Shown here piece after piece: positions 22,301 through 37,740 of a stretch of DNA of 64,000 nt. This DNA comes from Jaminaea rosea (lineage: Eukaryota > Basidiomycota > Exobasidiomycetes > Microstromatales). The translations under genes and the position numbers were made by a program. Where the stretch lies: NCBI RefSeq assembly GCF_003144245.1, contig NW_020289992.1:186001-250000 (forward strand). The letters run 5' to 3'. The notes under the pieces were generated by a model. That model saw nothing but the letters and a program-made list of their open reading frames with translations, had not been told where the DNA came from and made no database searches. How positions within the stretch are numbered: position 1 is the stretch's first letter; every line of letters starts with the position of its first letter.

Positions 22301-22590
22301 GCAAGAGTCGCAACCGCAGCAGCACGCGCACCAGCGTCGCGACTACCACTACGTCCCTCTCGCTCGGATCGCTCGCCCGCACCCTGTCCCCGGCAATTCC
22401 GAGCTCAGTCTGTGCCACCAGCACAACGCTGCAGAATTGCGCTGCTGCTCGAGGTTCCGCTGTGGAGAGTGATACGCACACTCGAAGAGATGGCCAGGAA
22501 GTTACGGCGGGCCAGGACGTGCAAGAGGAAGTGGATGAGGCATTCGTGACGCCAGCAACGAAGCCGGCTACGCCTGCTGAAAGAGGATGA
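19387..22590 (+). CDS. Multi-pass membrane protein of unknown function, long disordered tail
   Basis: Four exons (19387-19890, 19959-20613, 20700-20776, 20845-22590) give 993 residues. An N-terminal hydrophobic segment (residues ~8-27, ending near CASAS) acts as signal peptide or anchor. A Ser/Pro-rich lumenal stretch to ~168 follows. Several membrane segments lie between residues ~169 and 425, including LPIFGSILFGLGALVQQL, ACLPILLWLVLFHPA, AGLLLLAVLVPVLEVAW and LGYLFASLLLHHACL. The last ~550 residues are polar, Ser/Thr/Pro-rich and probably cytosolic, with no domain I know. Intron signals are canonical, and joining the exons continues the hydrophobic segments sensibly. I cannot name it; a basidiomycete-specific plasma membrane or ER protein is possible. 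Confidence 0.75.
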
Positions 22591-23736
22591 ACGCTGCTCA
22601 GGTCACCGTGACATCACGATACGACACTGTGGCACCCGTGATCGTATCACCTCTTCGGGCGCCTCAAGGCACAGCAGCCCCTTTCATGGCCAACCGAGAC
22701 ACGACGGCCTTCTTCCACGTCACTGTCACACTACGCCCCCTTCGATACAATGGCATCGTCCCACTACGCAGCTATTCACGTTCTACTCCGACTCTCCCAC
22801 ACCCCTGTTCTACAGCTGCATCGTAACCCCCTCACCGCCCATCCCCCTCTCCTCCCGCAACCACACGACATCGCGATACCGTACCTTCCACTCCTTTCAG
22901 TAATCTCTCGCCGCTCACTCTTTCCCCCTCTCTTTCTCGTGTCTCGATAGAGCTAATCTACTCAATGTCACCGTCATCACATTACTTTGGGCGTGAGTAT
23001 GGGTTGTGAGGGCGGCGTGCCGGCAAGGAGCAAAGACGACTTGATGCGCCGTCAGGAGGATCATGGTGTGGGCAGGCGAAGAGGTGAGGGAGTTGAAGAG
23101 CAAGGCCGGAGGTACGACGGCAGGGCGAGACGGGAGACTCCGCCAGCGATGCGGGCGAGGAGAGGTGGGACGCAGAACGAGACGGTACTGAGCGGACGAC
23201 GGTGAGATGAGGGCGTGACGCCTGTCGACCGACGCCAGTCTCTGACGACAAGAGCCGTGAAAGCCCAGCCCAGATCCTTCCAAGGGGCTGCTCGTTCCCC
23301 TCCTTTCCGCGGATGCTCTTATGCCTCGTACCCTTCGTCTCCACCCTCCGCCTCAAGCATTGCGTCTGCACCACGGCTGTTCTGACGCCCTGGCTGTCCG
23401 TGGCGTCAACGACTTCAAGGCCCGAAATCAGTCCAATGGCGTGGGTCATCTCCTATATTCGAACGAGATTGTCATGTCTTCGCCACAACACCTTGAGCTG
23501 GGTGGGGAGGTGGGGAAGGGGGCGAGAAAGAGAGGGAGAGATAAACGAACGACCGACGACTAACCTGGACCAAGATGTGGATGTCCCGCCCTATTGTCTT
23601 CTCTGAACGGTTACTTGCGGCCAAGTGGGATGACCACGGTAGCGACGAATCAAGCTCATTCCCCTGCTTCTCCTCCTCCTGCGCCTACCCCTCTTCTACT
23701 GTCGGTGATGCGGCTACGGCTGCTGCAATCACCCAT
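22591..23736. other. Intergenic between the membrane protein and ARF1
   Basis: Convergent 3' regions, 1.15 kb. Short C/T-rich repeats (ACTCTCCCACACC-type) and small frames only. Nothing recognised. Confidence 0.5.
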
Positions 23737-27133
<3,397 letters not shown>

Positions 27134-29089
27134 ATGCAATCCTCCAGCTCCTTCGAACTCGCCCGCAACGGCCGCTCTAGGCCGAGCAATCTCCTGGCCA
27201 CACGCTCCAACAGCTACGAGCTCGCCTGGCCCTCTTCACCCTCACTCAACCCTGACCAGCACGCCGGGACGAGCGCCAATAAGCTGCGCAGCCCTCTCAT
27301 CGTCGACGGTCTCCCACCTACGCCCATCACTGCCGGCCTTCCCATCGAGACGTCGGCCCCTTCTTCCTCATCCTCGACCGCGGCCTCAGCCCCCTCACCG
27401 GTCCGCCTCCCCTCGATCAACGCCATGCTCGCATCAGCCTCAACGGCCGCAGCTTCCCCATCTCTGCTCACCCCTCCCTCCAGCGCCGAGATCCAGACCA
27501 CCATGCTTCCCCCTGCCCCGCCCACTCTCGGAGCCCACGACGTCGAGGCAGACGAGGGTCGCTTCGCTGGGCCTCGCCCGCAGTGGGTGCAGGATGCGGA
27601 GAAGGCTACCTTTGTTGGTGTGCGTGCCCCCATCTCGAACGCCACGGTCACTGCCTCCCCTCAGAGTGACATTCGCTTGTCATCGCGAGCATTCAATGAC
27701 GCTACTCAGCCTCATGATACGCAGATGGACGGCACTCCTGTCGTTGGGCTAGGCTTCGCCCCCTGCCAACAGACGCCTCGCATGGACCGCCGTTACGAGG
27801 AGGCAGGGCTCAGCACCCCCACCCAGTCCTCCTACTCGGCACACAGACGCCCGGCTCCCGCAGCAACGCCTCGCGCTCCCTCCGTGGCACAGCACGGCAT
27901 TTTCCCAGCCACCCAACCGTGCTCACCAGTCAACCCACCCCTCAGCGCCAGCAGGTGGAACACCGACCTCCGAACCCGCTCCGGTCTCACCCCGCAGCGC
28001 TTCTCACGAACGCGTGGGCCGTTCTCCTCTACGGCCATGCAGAGGGAGAAGGCCGTACAGCTCGAGCCCATGTCCGCTGAGCAGCAGGCTCTTTTCCCCA
28101 CTCAGGCGGGCGTGTATGGACTGGGCATTGCACTTGACGGCAGCGAGGTGGGAATGAGCAATGTAGGCGCTTCCACGTCCGCTTCACGAGTCCACGTAGA
28201 CGAGGACATCACCGGCATTCAGGCAGCTCGTGCCCTGCCCACTGGCTCGGCCTCAACTGGTCTCACCCCTTCCCTCCACGCTACTCGCATTCTCGCTGAC
28301 GCAAGCGCTATGGCTGCACCAGCGAGCCCGAGCCCTAGCTTGCGTACAAAGAGTAAGCAGCGCTCTGATCTCGTCAGGAGGCAGGCAGAAGCTGCTGCTG
28401 CCGCCGGTACGAAGAGGAGATCGATGGACGAGGTGGAACCAAAGAGGTCGGAGGTGGCAGGAGAGGGAGAGGGACAGGTTGAACCGGCACTCGCCGCTGC
28501 GGGCCCTAGCAGCAACACGACGAAGAAGACCAACACCAGCTCCTCGTCCTCTTCCTCATCGACCAAGAAGAACCCAAGCAGCAAGACTCGCTCCTCCTCC
28601 CACGCGACATTCAAAGCCACCCCTCCCTCCTCAATTTCTACACCCTCACGCTCAACCACCTCAGCACTATCTCAGCGTGACTCCAACCGCTCAACTGCCA
28701 CTTCATCGCCGTGGGGCGTCTTCCGCGTCAAGTCCCACGGGGAATGGAAGCCTCTCGCCCCACCAGGAGGAGGAGCGGGAGCCGCCTCCAATGCAGCTGG
28801 TGTGTCCAAGAAGCTCAAGAGGTCGACCCCTGCGCCCGGGAGCACGGCGACTGGTGGGCAAGGGGCAGGAGCCGTGTCAGGGAAGGTGGGCTACGAACCC
28901 ACTCGTCGACCTACGTCCGCGCATGGGAGTGGACAAGACGATAAGGAGAATGTGGCGCCAGCGCGAAGGGGAGGGGATGTATTCGGTGGAAGTGCGCAGG
29001 GGACGCGTCGCCCTACGAGTAGTCATGGCTCGAGACCGGGGAGTGCGCATGGGGTGAAGAAGAGGACTGTGGTCGGGGGATTGAGGTAA
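27134..29089 (+). CDS. Serine-rich disordered protein, unknown function
   Basis: Intronless 651-residue frame with an ATG after a C/T- and CA-rich leader. Composition is Ser/Pro/Ala/Thr-rich with little predicted order. The N-terminal ~30 residues repeat an (S/N)S(F/Y)ELA motif (SSSFELARNG, NSYELAWP). The C-terminal third has a basic Lys/Ser stretch, an aromatic patch (SSPWGVFRVKSHGEWKPL) and a KEN-type degron-like DDKENV near residue 600. The final region repeats RRPTS(A/S)HGS twice and contains SAHG again. A cell-cycle-regulated basidiomycete protein is a guess from KEN and repeated SP sites. Codon third positions favour C/G along the whole frame, supporting a real gene. Confidence 0.7.
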   Translation: MQSSSSFELARNGRSRPSNLLATRSNSYELAWPSSPSLNPDQHAGTSANKLRSPLIVDGLPPTPITAGLPIETSAPSSSSSTAASAPSPVRLPSINAMLASASTAAASPSLLTPPSSAEIQTTMLPPAPPTLGAHDVEADEGRFAGPRPQWVQDAEKATFVGVRAPISNATVTASPQSDIRLSSRAFNDATQPHDTQMDGTPVVGLGFAPCQQTPRMDRRYEEAGLSTPTQSSYSAHRRPAPAATPRAPSVAQHGIFPATQPCSPVNPPLSASRWNTDLRTRSGLTPQRFSRTRGPFSSTAMQREKAVQLEPMSAEQQALFPTQAGVYGLGIALDGSEVGMSNVGASTSASRVHVDEDITGIQAARALPTGSASTGLTPSLHATRILADASAMAAPASPSPSLRTKSKQRSDLVRRQAEAAAAAGTKRRSMDEVEPKRSEVAGEGEGQVEPALAAAGPSSNTTKKTNTSSSSSSSSTKKNPSSKTRSSSHATFKATPPSSISTPSRSTTSALSQRDSNRSTATSSPWGVFRVKSHGEWKPLAPPGGGAGAASNAAGVSKKLKRSTPAPGSTATGGQGAGAVSGKVGYEPTRRPTSAHGSGQDDKENVAPARRGGDVFGGSAQGTRRPTSSHGSRPGSAHGVKKRTVVGGLR

Positions 29090-29510
29090 ATGAGCGTTGG
29101 GGGGGCAGGCAGCTTCTTCACGCATACGTGCAGCCATTACGTCTTTACTCCTGCTCCATCCATCCAGCCTAGAGCTCGCTCCCTGCCCGTAGCATAGCCT
29201 CCATGTTCTTGCTCCGCATGGCTTCCGTACCATGCGACCCTTCGGCATCTCTCTCTCGGACTTGCAATGGACAAAGCAATGCTTCTTGCACTGAAAGCAA
29301 AAGATCGTTCTCTTTTTTGGTGTAAAATCTTTTTACATATACAACACAGAAGACGAAAGAGGACAAGAGAGGAGGATAAGTGTGTGTGTGTGGGAGAGTT
29401 TGAGCGAGAAAAGGTTGAGCAACTGAACCAATCGTAAATGTTCCCTCCCTCCCCATTTGGCCCCTCTTCAATCATGTACAGTTCAATCGAATGTATCTAC
29501 ATCCCCCCTT
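29090..29510. other. Intergenic, convergent 3' ends
   Basis: AT-richer than its surroundings near 29285-29345, including TTTTTTGGTGTAAAATCTTT, fitting a 3' processing region. No gene seen. Confidence 0.5.
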
Positions 29511-32500
29511 CTAGCTACCCTGTCCTCCATTCCCTCCAGCAGCGCCACCGCCACTCTGGTGCTGCTGCTGAGCCTGCGCCACCCTCCCCGGTGGCAACTT
29601 CAGCTGCATTGCCGCATTGCCGCCATTCTGACTCATGCTCTGCGCCAAGGCAGCCTTCATCGCCATCAGCTGCGCTGGGGAGGGACCGTTCCCGTTACCT
29701 GCCCCGGCATTAGCCTGGACTCCATTCTGTCCGTTGGCTTGCTGCCCGCCGCCGTTGTTGTTCTGGGCAAGTGCAGCCGCCGCGGCCTGTGCCTGCGCTT
29801 GAGCTTGGGCGGCTTGCATTGCGACGAGTTGCTGTTGCAGGTGGATGAGATTCGGCTGCTGCTGCTGTTGTTGTTGCTGGCCGTTGGAACCATTTGCCTG
29901 CTGCCACGCCATGCGCTGCTGCTGCTGCTGCTGACCATTGGCATGAGGGCCAGAGACACCCCCGATCGAGGGGGAGCGCGACGGCTGTTGCGCGTGGCCC
30001 ATCATGGGCGAAGAACCTTGCGGCGGGACGGGTGATGACGAGGGGCGCGTACCAGCACCGTTGGCAGGGAAGCGCTGTTGTTGCGGGGGCGAAGAGGCTT
30101 GCCCACCGGCGTGATTGAGCTGAGCCGCAGCCGCAGCCGCAGCGTTAGCCATGGCGTTGTAGTTGTTTCCTCCCTGCTGGCCCTGCTGACCTTGCCCACC
30201 TGCAGCGGCTGCGGCCATCAGCTTGGCCCTAGCAGCTGCAGCCGCCGCCTGCACCTGAGCGTTACGCTGCTGCTGTTGCTGAAGAGCGAGCTGGACTTGC
30301 GCCTGATGAAGCTGATGCTGTTGCTGGAGCGTGGTGAGAGGCCCGCCCACATTGGTCTGTGCTGCTCGGGCGGCTACTGCGCCTGTGGAGCTCTGGTTGG
30401 TCGGAGGGACAGCGCCGAGTGGTGAAGGGACGCTCGGTGCGCCGAGAGCCGCAGCGGGGTTGTTGCCAGCGGCCACGGCGGCTGCGATGGCTGCTGCTTG
30501 TTGCTTGCGGAATTGATGCGCTTGTGCTGCTGCTTGGGCTTGCGCTGCAGCGTGGGCTTGTGCCTGAGCCTGAGCGTGTGCCTGCGCCTGAGCTTGCGCT
30601 TGTGCATCGCCACCTCCGTTGACTCGAGCAGCTGCTGCCGCCGCTGCTTGTGCTTGGCCAGCCATTGTCGGCCCAATGACCTGGAACTGCGGCGTCGGCG
30701 GCGGGCAGTCAAGCGCAGCTTGCGCCTGCATGATGTGCGTCCAGTCCGTCGACAGCTTGAGGAGGTCCTCTTGCTCCAGCAAGCCAATGCGATATCGCAT
30801 GAAGCGCTGGTCAAAGTCGTCTAGCACAGCCTCTTGATCGTCCTCCATGCCGCCCAGACCGCAGAGCCCCAGCCCTGCCCAGCGACCAGACTCGTCGTCG
30901 TACCGCCAGCGCTCCCGAAAGGCACGAAGACGCTCTTCGACTTCAGCTTCATCCTCCTCGTCATCAGAGCTGTCCGAGTCGGAGTCGTCGTCGTGACGCT
31001 GAGATTCGTGCTGGTCTGTGCGTTCGTTGGTGCCATGCTCGCCGCCTTTGGTCGTAGTACGCATCGTCTCGTCCATGTCCTCGGCCTCGGTAGGAATGGT
31101 GCTGGCTGAGGACGCCGCGGAGGAACTTGAAGACGAAGAAGCAGTGGACGAGGCCACAGACTCGGAGTCGGTCGAGTGATCCGCAGAGGCGCCCATAGGC
31201 ATGAAGCTCCTGTTCGACGATGCGTTGCTGCTGGCGGAAGTATCGTTCAGCAGGCTTGGCCTGAGGTTCGAGGCGTAAGCGAATGGCCCACTGAGAGCAT
31301 CCGCCTTTTGCTGCGCTGTCCTGCCCTGCTGCAAGTACGATGGCAACGGCGTACGCTCTGGGCGCTGCTCCTCCCTCTCTTCATGCCGCCTCACACCGCT
31401 TTGGTGCTTCGGCCAATCAGCCAAGCTAGCCGGGACCGGGCTTGGAGCCAGCAATCTGCGATCGAGAAAGACACGCCCGCCTCTACCCATGCGACGTCGA
31501 AAGGACGGGGGACGCCCAGCGCGCAGGCCGTTGGTAGAGGGCGTATCTGATGAATCTGCCTGGACAGGGCGAAAGCTGCGAAGGTTGAGCGGTGCTGGGA
31601 CGGGTTGATAGGCAGTATCGCTGTTCTCTTCCCAGCCGACATCCGTCTCTGCTTTGCGCATGCATTCTCGCTCGATGTAGGCTTGAACGGCCGAAGCCCG
31701 CTCCATGATCGCTTGGCCGAGAGATTGTGTCGTGGCGGCTGCGGGTGTGGCTGTGACGTTGGCAGCATTGGCGGAGGCATTGGCGGCTGCTGAGGGCTCG
31801 ACGCTCGTTCTTGCCTTCTTTGCTGCAAGCTTGGCGGCTGAAGGTAGCGAGACGGTGGTAGACTCCTCGCCTCTCTTCTTCTTGCGCGGCACTGCAGCAA
31901 CGCCATAGCCTGCCTCCTCTCTGCGCTCGCCAGAGATGATCTCCTCGTCTTCTTGCCCGGAGTTGGGCCCCACAATGCCCCATGAGCGCTTGAGCTCTTG
32001 CAGATCCTTGACCGTCTCGAACCAGGCTCGATCTTGTGCGACGCTCGCTCGCTTCGTCTTCTCGCGCTGTGCGAGACCTTCGAGCATGGCAGTAGCACGG
32101 TCCATCTCTGACTTGAGGCGGATGAGCTTCTCGAGGTGGAGCACATCCGTCTTACGAGTCTTGCGGGTGAGCTTGACTTCTCGTCGTCGAAAGCAGACGT
32201 ACGGATCTGAGTCGTTAGATTCGTCGAAGTTGAGGAGTGGGACGATGGCCTTGCCGCTCGTGTCTTCACGCCTCTCCTTCCACCATGGGTAGACGAGAGA
32301 AGCAATGGGCTTGAGCGCTGCCAGGTTGTGCCACGGGTTGAGCTTCGACCACTTGAGCGATGAAGAAGACGCGGCCGCATCGTCTGTCTCCCACGGTAGT
32401 GTGGGCAGCTCTGGCAAGGCTTGCGCTGAGAGGAAGGACTTGGGGTCGAAGGCTCCGAGCAGATCGTCGAGGGACGGGAGATTCTTTGCCGGGTCGAGGT

Positions 32501-33331
32501 GTGCGAAGGGCACCTTGTCGTTAGTGTATTGCTCAAAGACGGTGAGTACCATCTCGAGTTCGTCCTCGGTGATGGTAGTGGTCACCGGGACTTGCTGCGA
32601 TGCTTTGTGATTTTTACGTGCTTGTGCTGCGGCCACCTCTGCTTCTTGCGCTGCAGCATTGTGTCTCTGCAGCCACTCATTGTCGTCCTCGTCGAGGTTG
32701 TACGAGGGACCCTGGCAGTGGGCAGAGGGGAGAGATGATCCTCGTCAGTGATGCTCGCACATTCGTTCGGAGGCGCACCATGCACCCACTTTGATGGCAT
32801 CCTCGAGCGTGCTTGACGAGCGGACATAGGAGATGGGATCTTGGTATGTGCCAGGTGGATAGAGACGAGCGTACTCCTTGGTCTGGAGCACTTGCTTGCT
32901 CTCCGGTGTCGGGATGTGGTATGCTGGCTTGGCCGAGATAACCTTGTCTCCTTCTGCTGCTAGCTGCGTGGACGAGAGCGCTGCTTGCAGGTGGTGTTCC
33001 TGCGCACAAAGAGGTAAGGGATTAAGGATAAGCTTGGTGCGGGACCATGGCATCGTCGACGCGACAGGCTCACGGTGACCTCGGAGAGATCAACTCCTAA
33101 GTTGGGAGCCTCGTTCTCCTCGATACCCTCGATGTCGACATTGTGGGCAGACTGTTGAAGGTTGCCACGATGAACGATGACCGACGCCTAGAGGGCGCGC
33201 GCAGAGTGACAAGGAAGCGTTTGAGTGAGATGGTCAGTCAGATGTTCACTCGGCGCAATCTACGTGCAACGCGTACACACTTTGTACGATAGCTTCTTGA
33301 ACCTCGTCCGCGAATTGGTAGCAATGGGCAT
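29511..33331 (-). CDS. EPL1: Enhancer of polycomb-like protein Epl1 (NuA4 subunit)
   Basis: Scaffold subunit of the NuA4/piccolo histone acetyltransferase. Four exons (33281-33331, 33074-33187, 32790-32999, 29511-32711) give 1,191 residues. The N-terminal EPcA region is complete: TRFKKLSYK, VDIEGIEENEAPNLGVDL, AYHIPTPESKQ, YARLYPPGTYQDPISYVR, YNLDEDDNEWL and DPYVCFRRREVKLTRKTRKTD, which binds Esa1/Yng2 in yeast. The C-terminal half is a long Gln/Ala-rich disordered tail with AQAQ, QQQQQ and HAQAQ runs, longer than in yeast Epl1. Acidic and serine blocks precede it. The exon joins are all phase 0. Confidence 0.94.
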
Positions 33332-34166
33332 CGCAGCAGCAAGCTACAGCGACGGCGGTACTACACCGCCAGTCGCGATGACGACGACGACGACAGCGAC
33401 GATGCCGAGGCCGACGCGGTCAAGGCCGGCGATATCAGCACCGACGGGCCGTGGTAGCGCCGAGCTCAGTCAAGCGTGATCGTGATGCTGAGCCTGGGCC
33501 GGGTTGCCACGCGTGACCGGGTGGTGGTGAAAAAAACCAGCCGCGCGGTCTGCCAGCGAGACCAATGGGGGCGGGGCGGACGAGCTGAGCTGAGCGGGGC
33601 GAGGAGGCGCGAGGGTGGCAACGACGGCCAAGACAACACGCTCGCTCGTCGGCCTGTCTAAGTGAGGGTGGTGACGAAGGCTCTAATGAAAGGCTCGTCT
33701 CGATGGAAAAATGAAGTTGAGGTCTTCGCGCCTCGTAGCTGTCCTTCGAAAGCTGTTGTTGACAACGTCCAAGGGCGGATGCGTGGGGCGTGAGGGGAGG
33801 GGGGGGGTGATTTGTGAGGGGGGCGGTTCGGATTGGGTGAGGGTAGACTGAGCAAAAGGGGGGGGTCGCCGCGAGCAAAACCGGGTGGCGAGGACACGGC
33901 GCGGACCTCGCTGACGAGGGGCGGCACAAGAGCAGAGGGCGGCGAGCGGGGCCAGAGTGCAGACCAAAGTAGCGAAAGCACAGAGGGAAGGGGCGAGAGT
34001 GACGAGAACTAAGCACATCGGAACGGAACACACGACCATATACGAGAGGATCAAGGGTCCAGCAACAGGCAGCGACGGCCAAGCCAAGGCAGACTACGAT
34101 GGTAACAATGGCGAAGATGGCGAGGATGCATGTGCTGCATGGAGAGCGCCGCGAGCTGGCGCATGG
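33332..34166. other. Intergenic between EPL1 and FCF2 with a G-rich tract
   Basis: Contains the EPL1 promoter and the FCF2 3' UTR. At 33791-33870 the plus strand has several G-runs of four to nine bases within 80 bp, a possible four-stranded structure. No gene recognised. Confidence 0.6.
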
Positions 34167-35185
34167 TCACCTGCGCTGCCTCTTGCTTCGATCGTTGGGC
34201 TTCCTCGTCTTGGCCTTAGAGTGACCTCTGCCTCCCGAAGCCGCCTTGACTTGGTGCTGTGGGGGTGAGAGTAGACGAGAGAATGGTCAGCTCAGCACGA
34301 GCAGCCACTTGATCCCAGCTTTCTCGCGCACTCACCTCCCCATATTTCCTCTTGGCATATGCCGATGCCTGCGCATCCTTGACCAGCTCCTCGACGACCG
34401 TCCTACCCCTCTCGGCCTTGGACAGCGTCTGACGAGGCTCGAGAGGTGATGAGATAATGCGGCCAAGTTGAGCGTACTTGGGCATGCCCTTGTCCTTGTT
34501 GCCTCCTTTGTAGAAGCGCTTCGGGTCTAGAGCGTTGCGTAGACGGATAGCTTGGACCTCTCTACGCATCTCCTCAGCGGTCGGGCCTCTAGCTGAAGAG
34601 GAGTAGCGCGAAGATGCTGACGTGCTGGGCCCTGCTTTTGGATCTGTGGGGAAGGCGGGCATGTCGTACCATGAGGAGCCGGCAGTCTTTGCGCGCTCCT
34701 GCGGAAAGGATTGGGGTCAAAGCTGCGAGTGAGTGAGACGTATCAGCGACGGCTTCGCCAGCTCTGCTCACCTCTTGCCTTCTCTTGATCATTGCTCTCT
34801 GTCCCACCGGCCTTAGCTCAGCCAGCGAGTCACGACTGCTGAGCTTGTCGAGCTGACTATCCACAGCCTTTCCTTTTCCCTTGGTGTCCGATGCTGCGGG
34901 CAGCTTCGACGGCTTGCGTGGCGTGGCGTCGTCTCTTATCGCCCTTGATCGCTTCTCGGTGTCGTTACCATCGAGCAGGATGACATCGTCGTCTTCTGCG
35001 AAATCTTGTCTGTCCTTCTCCCCCGCGGGCATCGAGGTGTATGCCTGGATCGAAGCCTGGAAGAGTGCATCGAGGTCTTCCTCGCCGTCGCTGCTGCTGC
35101 TGCTGCTGCTTGCGACTGAAGATGCTCTGCTGGTGCTCTCAGCCGGTGCTGAGGCCTTTGCAGCCGCCGGTGCTCTTCTGGCCAT
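34167..35185 (-). CDS. FCF2: Pre-rRNA processing factor Fcf2
   Basis: Nucleolar protein needed for early pre-rRNA cleavage at A0, A1 and A2 in yeast. Three exons (34772-35185, 34336-34698, 34167-34256) give 288 residues, longer than yeast Fcf2 because of a Ser/Lys-rich N-terminus. The Fcf2 domain is clear: SSWYDMPAFP, LRNALDPKRFYKGG, MPKYAQLGRIISSPLEPRQTLSKAERGRTVVEELV and AYAKRKYGE, followed by a short basic tail on the last exon. All introns are phase 0. The gene is head to head with UTP3, which acts at the same step. Confidence 0.92.
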
Positions 35186-35491
35186 CTTCGGACAGCGCGA
35201 GATTGTTTAGAGAGTGAGAGTAGATGGATGGGTCGCGGGCGGGCTGAGCGAGATTTCCAACTTTGGCGCCTCGCAGCTGCCAGTCCGCCTTGGCTTTCCC
35301 GTCTCCGTCTCCGTCTCCGTCCTGTCGCCTGACGCCGCCGATGATGCGCCTCAGGGCCAAAAATTCGAGTCGCCCTCACCGTCGAGGGAGGCGGAATGAG
35401 AGACGACGCCGAGCCTCAACGACGTTCAGCTCATCATCAGCTGCCACTGCTTCTAACCACTCCCCACTACCTCTAGCTCTCCCTCACAGCC
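35186..35491. promoter_or_regulatory. Shared divergent promoter of FCF2 and UTP3
   Basis: 306 bp serve two ribosome-biogenesis genes. It contains a (GTCTCC)n run at about 35299-35322 and a CCAAAAATTCG element near 35359, which resembles the AAAAATT core of the yeast RRPE site. Function of either is unproven. Confidence 0.5.
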
Positions 35492-37740
35492 ATGGCCAAG
35501 GGCAAGGGAAGCAAGAGCGGCTCGAGTGGTCTGCCAGCCTCATCCGCGACTCTGAATCGATGGAATACGGCAGACGACATCCCCTCGGACGACGAGGAGC
35601 GCTTCCACCACAATCGAGATCAGGTGCTGCTGAATGGCGATGATGGCGACAATGACCAGCCTGGTGAGGACAGCAGCGTGCAGATTCCATGATTCTCCGC
35701 GCGCCATTCCTCTGACACGCTCTCCCCTCCCACTCTTCAGACGCATTTGCCAATCAGCGCGAGGTGCTTGGTCTCGATGAATCAGAGGCGGACGACTCCT
35801 CAGCAGACGAAGGCCACGATGGTGCGAGCAATGATGACACTACCGCCGCACCCACTCGCAAATCCAAGCAATTCAAGCGCCTTGACAAGACAGCGGCCAC
35901 TGCAGAGCCCCTCTCTGACTCAGACGTGGACGTTTCTTCAGACGAAGAGGAGGACATTTCGCGATGGGGCTCCAATAAGCGCTCCTACTACAACACAAAT
36001 GACCTCGACCGCATGGACTCAGACTCGGAGATCGACGAGGAGCAGGCACGCGAGCTTGAACTCAATGAGGTCAAGCGATTGCAAGCTAAGTCTAGGAAGG
36101 GAATGGAGGATGCGGACTTTGGGCTCGGAGAGGCGGATGAGTTGGGTGGAGCGGAGCAGGGTGGCAAGGGGGTGAGGGAGAGGGAGAGAAGGAGGGCAGA
36201 GCTTGATGAGGCACAACCCGCAGTCAAGGCGACATCAATAGCAGCAGCTGCAGGCAAGACTGCTTCCGCCGCTGCTGCTCTGCCCACCGACCCGGTGGCT
36301 CGCGCCTCTCTCCTCGTCCAACTTCAAAAGGACTCGCCCGAGACCGTCGCGCTCGCTGGCGACTTTGCGGATGCCGTCGATCAGCTCATCAAGACCGAGT
36401 CACTGCTCAAATCCAAGGACAGCCAGAGCCCAGACTTCATGGACGCTTTCGGGATGCACCACATGCACTACCAGGCCCTTTTGGCCTACGTGACCACCCT
36501 CGCCTATTACTTCAGGCTGCGCTCTCTTCATGCGTCCGAGCCCCATCGGCTGCGCGACCATCCCGTGCTGGCGAGATTGCTCAAGCTGAAGGAGGGCCTG
36601 TCGATGATGGAAAGCCTGGACTTCGCTGTGCCGCTGGACGAGGAGGAGGACGGGGAAGAGGAGGAAGAGGTTGAGGCCGATCTCGAGGGCGGGTTGGATG
36701 ATCTTCAAGAGCAGATGCCCTTCCTCTACGGGAGCGAAGAGGACGAAGACATGGGTGAATTGGACGATGATGAGCTGGCAGGTCTCATCGCAGACGAGAA
36801 AGAGAACGCCGGCGAGCAGCAGGCAAAGGCAGTAAAGACAGCTAAGGCTAAGAAGCCCAAGACATCCAAACGAGCGCGAGACGCAGCTGCTCCAACACCA
36901 GTCCCAGTTCCAGCTCCTCTCGCTGGCCTGGCCGACGCAGACGACAGTCTGCTCCTCGCTTCATCATCCCGCGGCTCAGCATCCCGGAAGTCCAAGCCAA
37001 CTCTCATCGACGACGGCGACGCTTATGGTGAGGCTACTTCCCTCACTGCCTCTGAGCTAGCGGACAAAGCTGCGAAGAAGAAGTCGCTGCGTTTCTACAC
37101 TGGCCAGATGGATGCGAAGGAAGCACGTCGTGGGCAGGCTGCGCGCGACCGCATGGGTGGAGATGCTGATATCCCGTATAGGGATAGAGAGCGTAGCAGA
37201 CAGGGCGTAGAGCAGGCCAAGGCGGCGAGGGAAGGAAAGACCAATGGCAAAGCGGACGCTGCTTTGGACGGGGAGGACTGGGGTGAGGGAGACAGCCGTG
37301 ATTGGAGGGAGGTGATGGGGCAGAAGGGCGCTAGCGATGCAGGGACTACGGCAGGTGCGGCTGGCGACGATGACGACGATGATTACTACGACCTCATCAC
37401 GTCAAGCCGTCGCGAAGCCAAGCGCGCAAAGAAGGAGTCACACGACGCCGAGCGCGACGCCTCCCGCATCGTAGATGATCCTGACCTCGTCGAGGGCGAA
37501 GATGGCTCACACCGCGCCATCAATCGCCAGATCGCGAACAACAAGGGTCTCACCCGACATCGCAAGCAGGATCGCAATCTGCGAGTCAAGAAGCGCAAGA
37601 AGTACGAGAAGGCGCAGAAGAAGCTCAGCAGCACGCGCGCGGTGTATAAGGGTGGGCAGGGAGCATTGCAGGGTGGTTATCAGGGTGAGGCAAGCGGTAT
37701 CAATACGGGCGTGGCTAAGAGTAGGAGGTTTGCGAATTAG
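35492..37740 (+). CDS. UTP3: SSU processome protein Utp3/Sas10
   Basis: Component of the small-subunit processome for 18S rRNA maturation. Two exons (35492-35663, 35741-37740) give 723 residues. Acidic N-terminus with DSDVDVSSDEEEDISRWG, SEIDEEQARELELNEVKRLQAK and ADFGLGE. The central Sas10/Utp3-C1D helical domain (residues ~215-330) includes DQLIKTESLLKSKDS and YFRLRS...HPVLARLLKLKEG. A Lys-rich linker and the diagnostic C-terminal Sas10 domain follow: INRQIANNKGLTRHRKQDR, VKKRKKYEKAQKKLSSTRAVYKGG and a final SRRF. The intron is short with GTGAGG donor and TTCAG acceptor. Confidence 0.94.
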
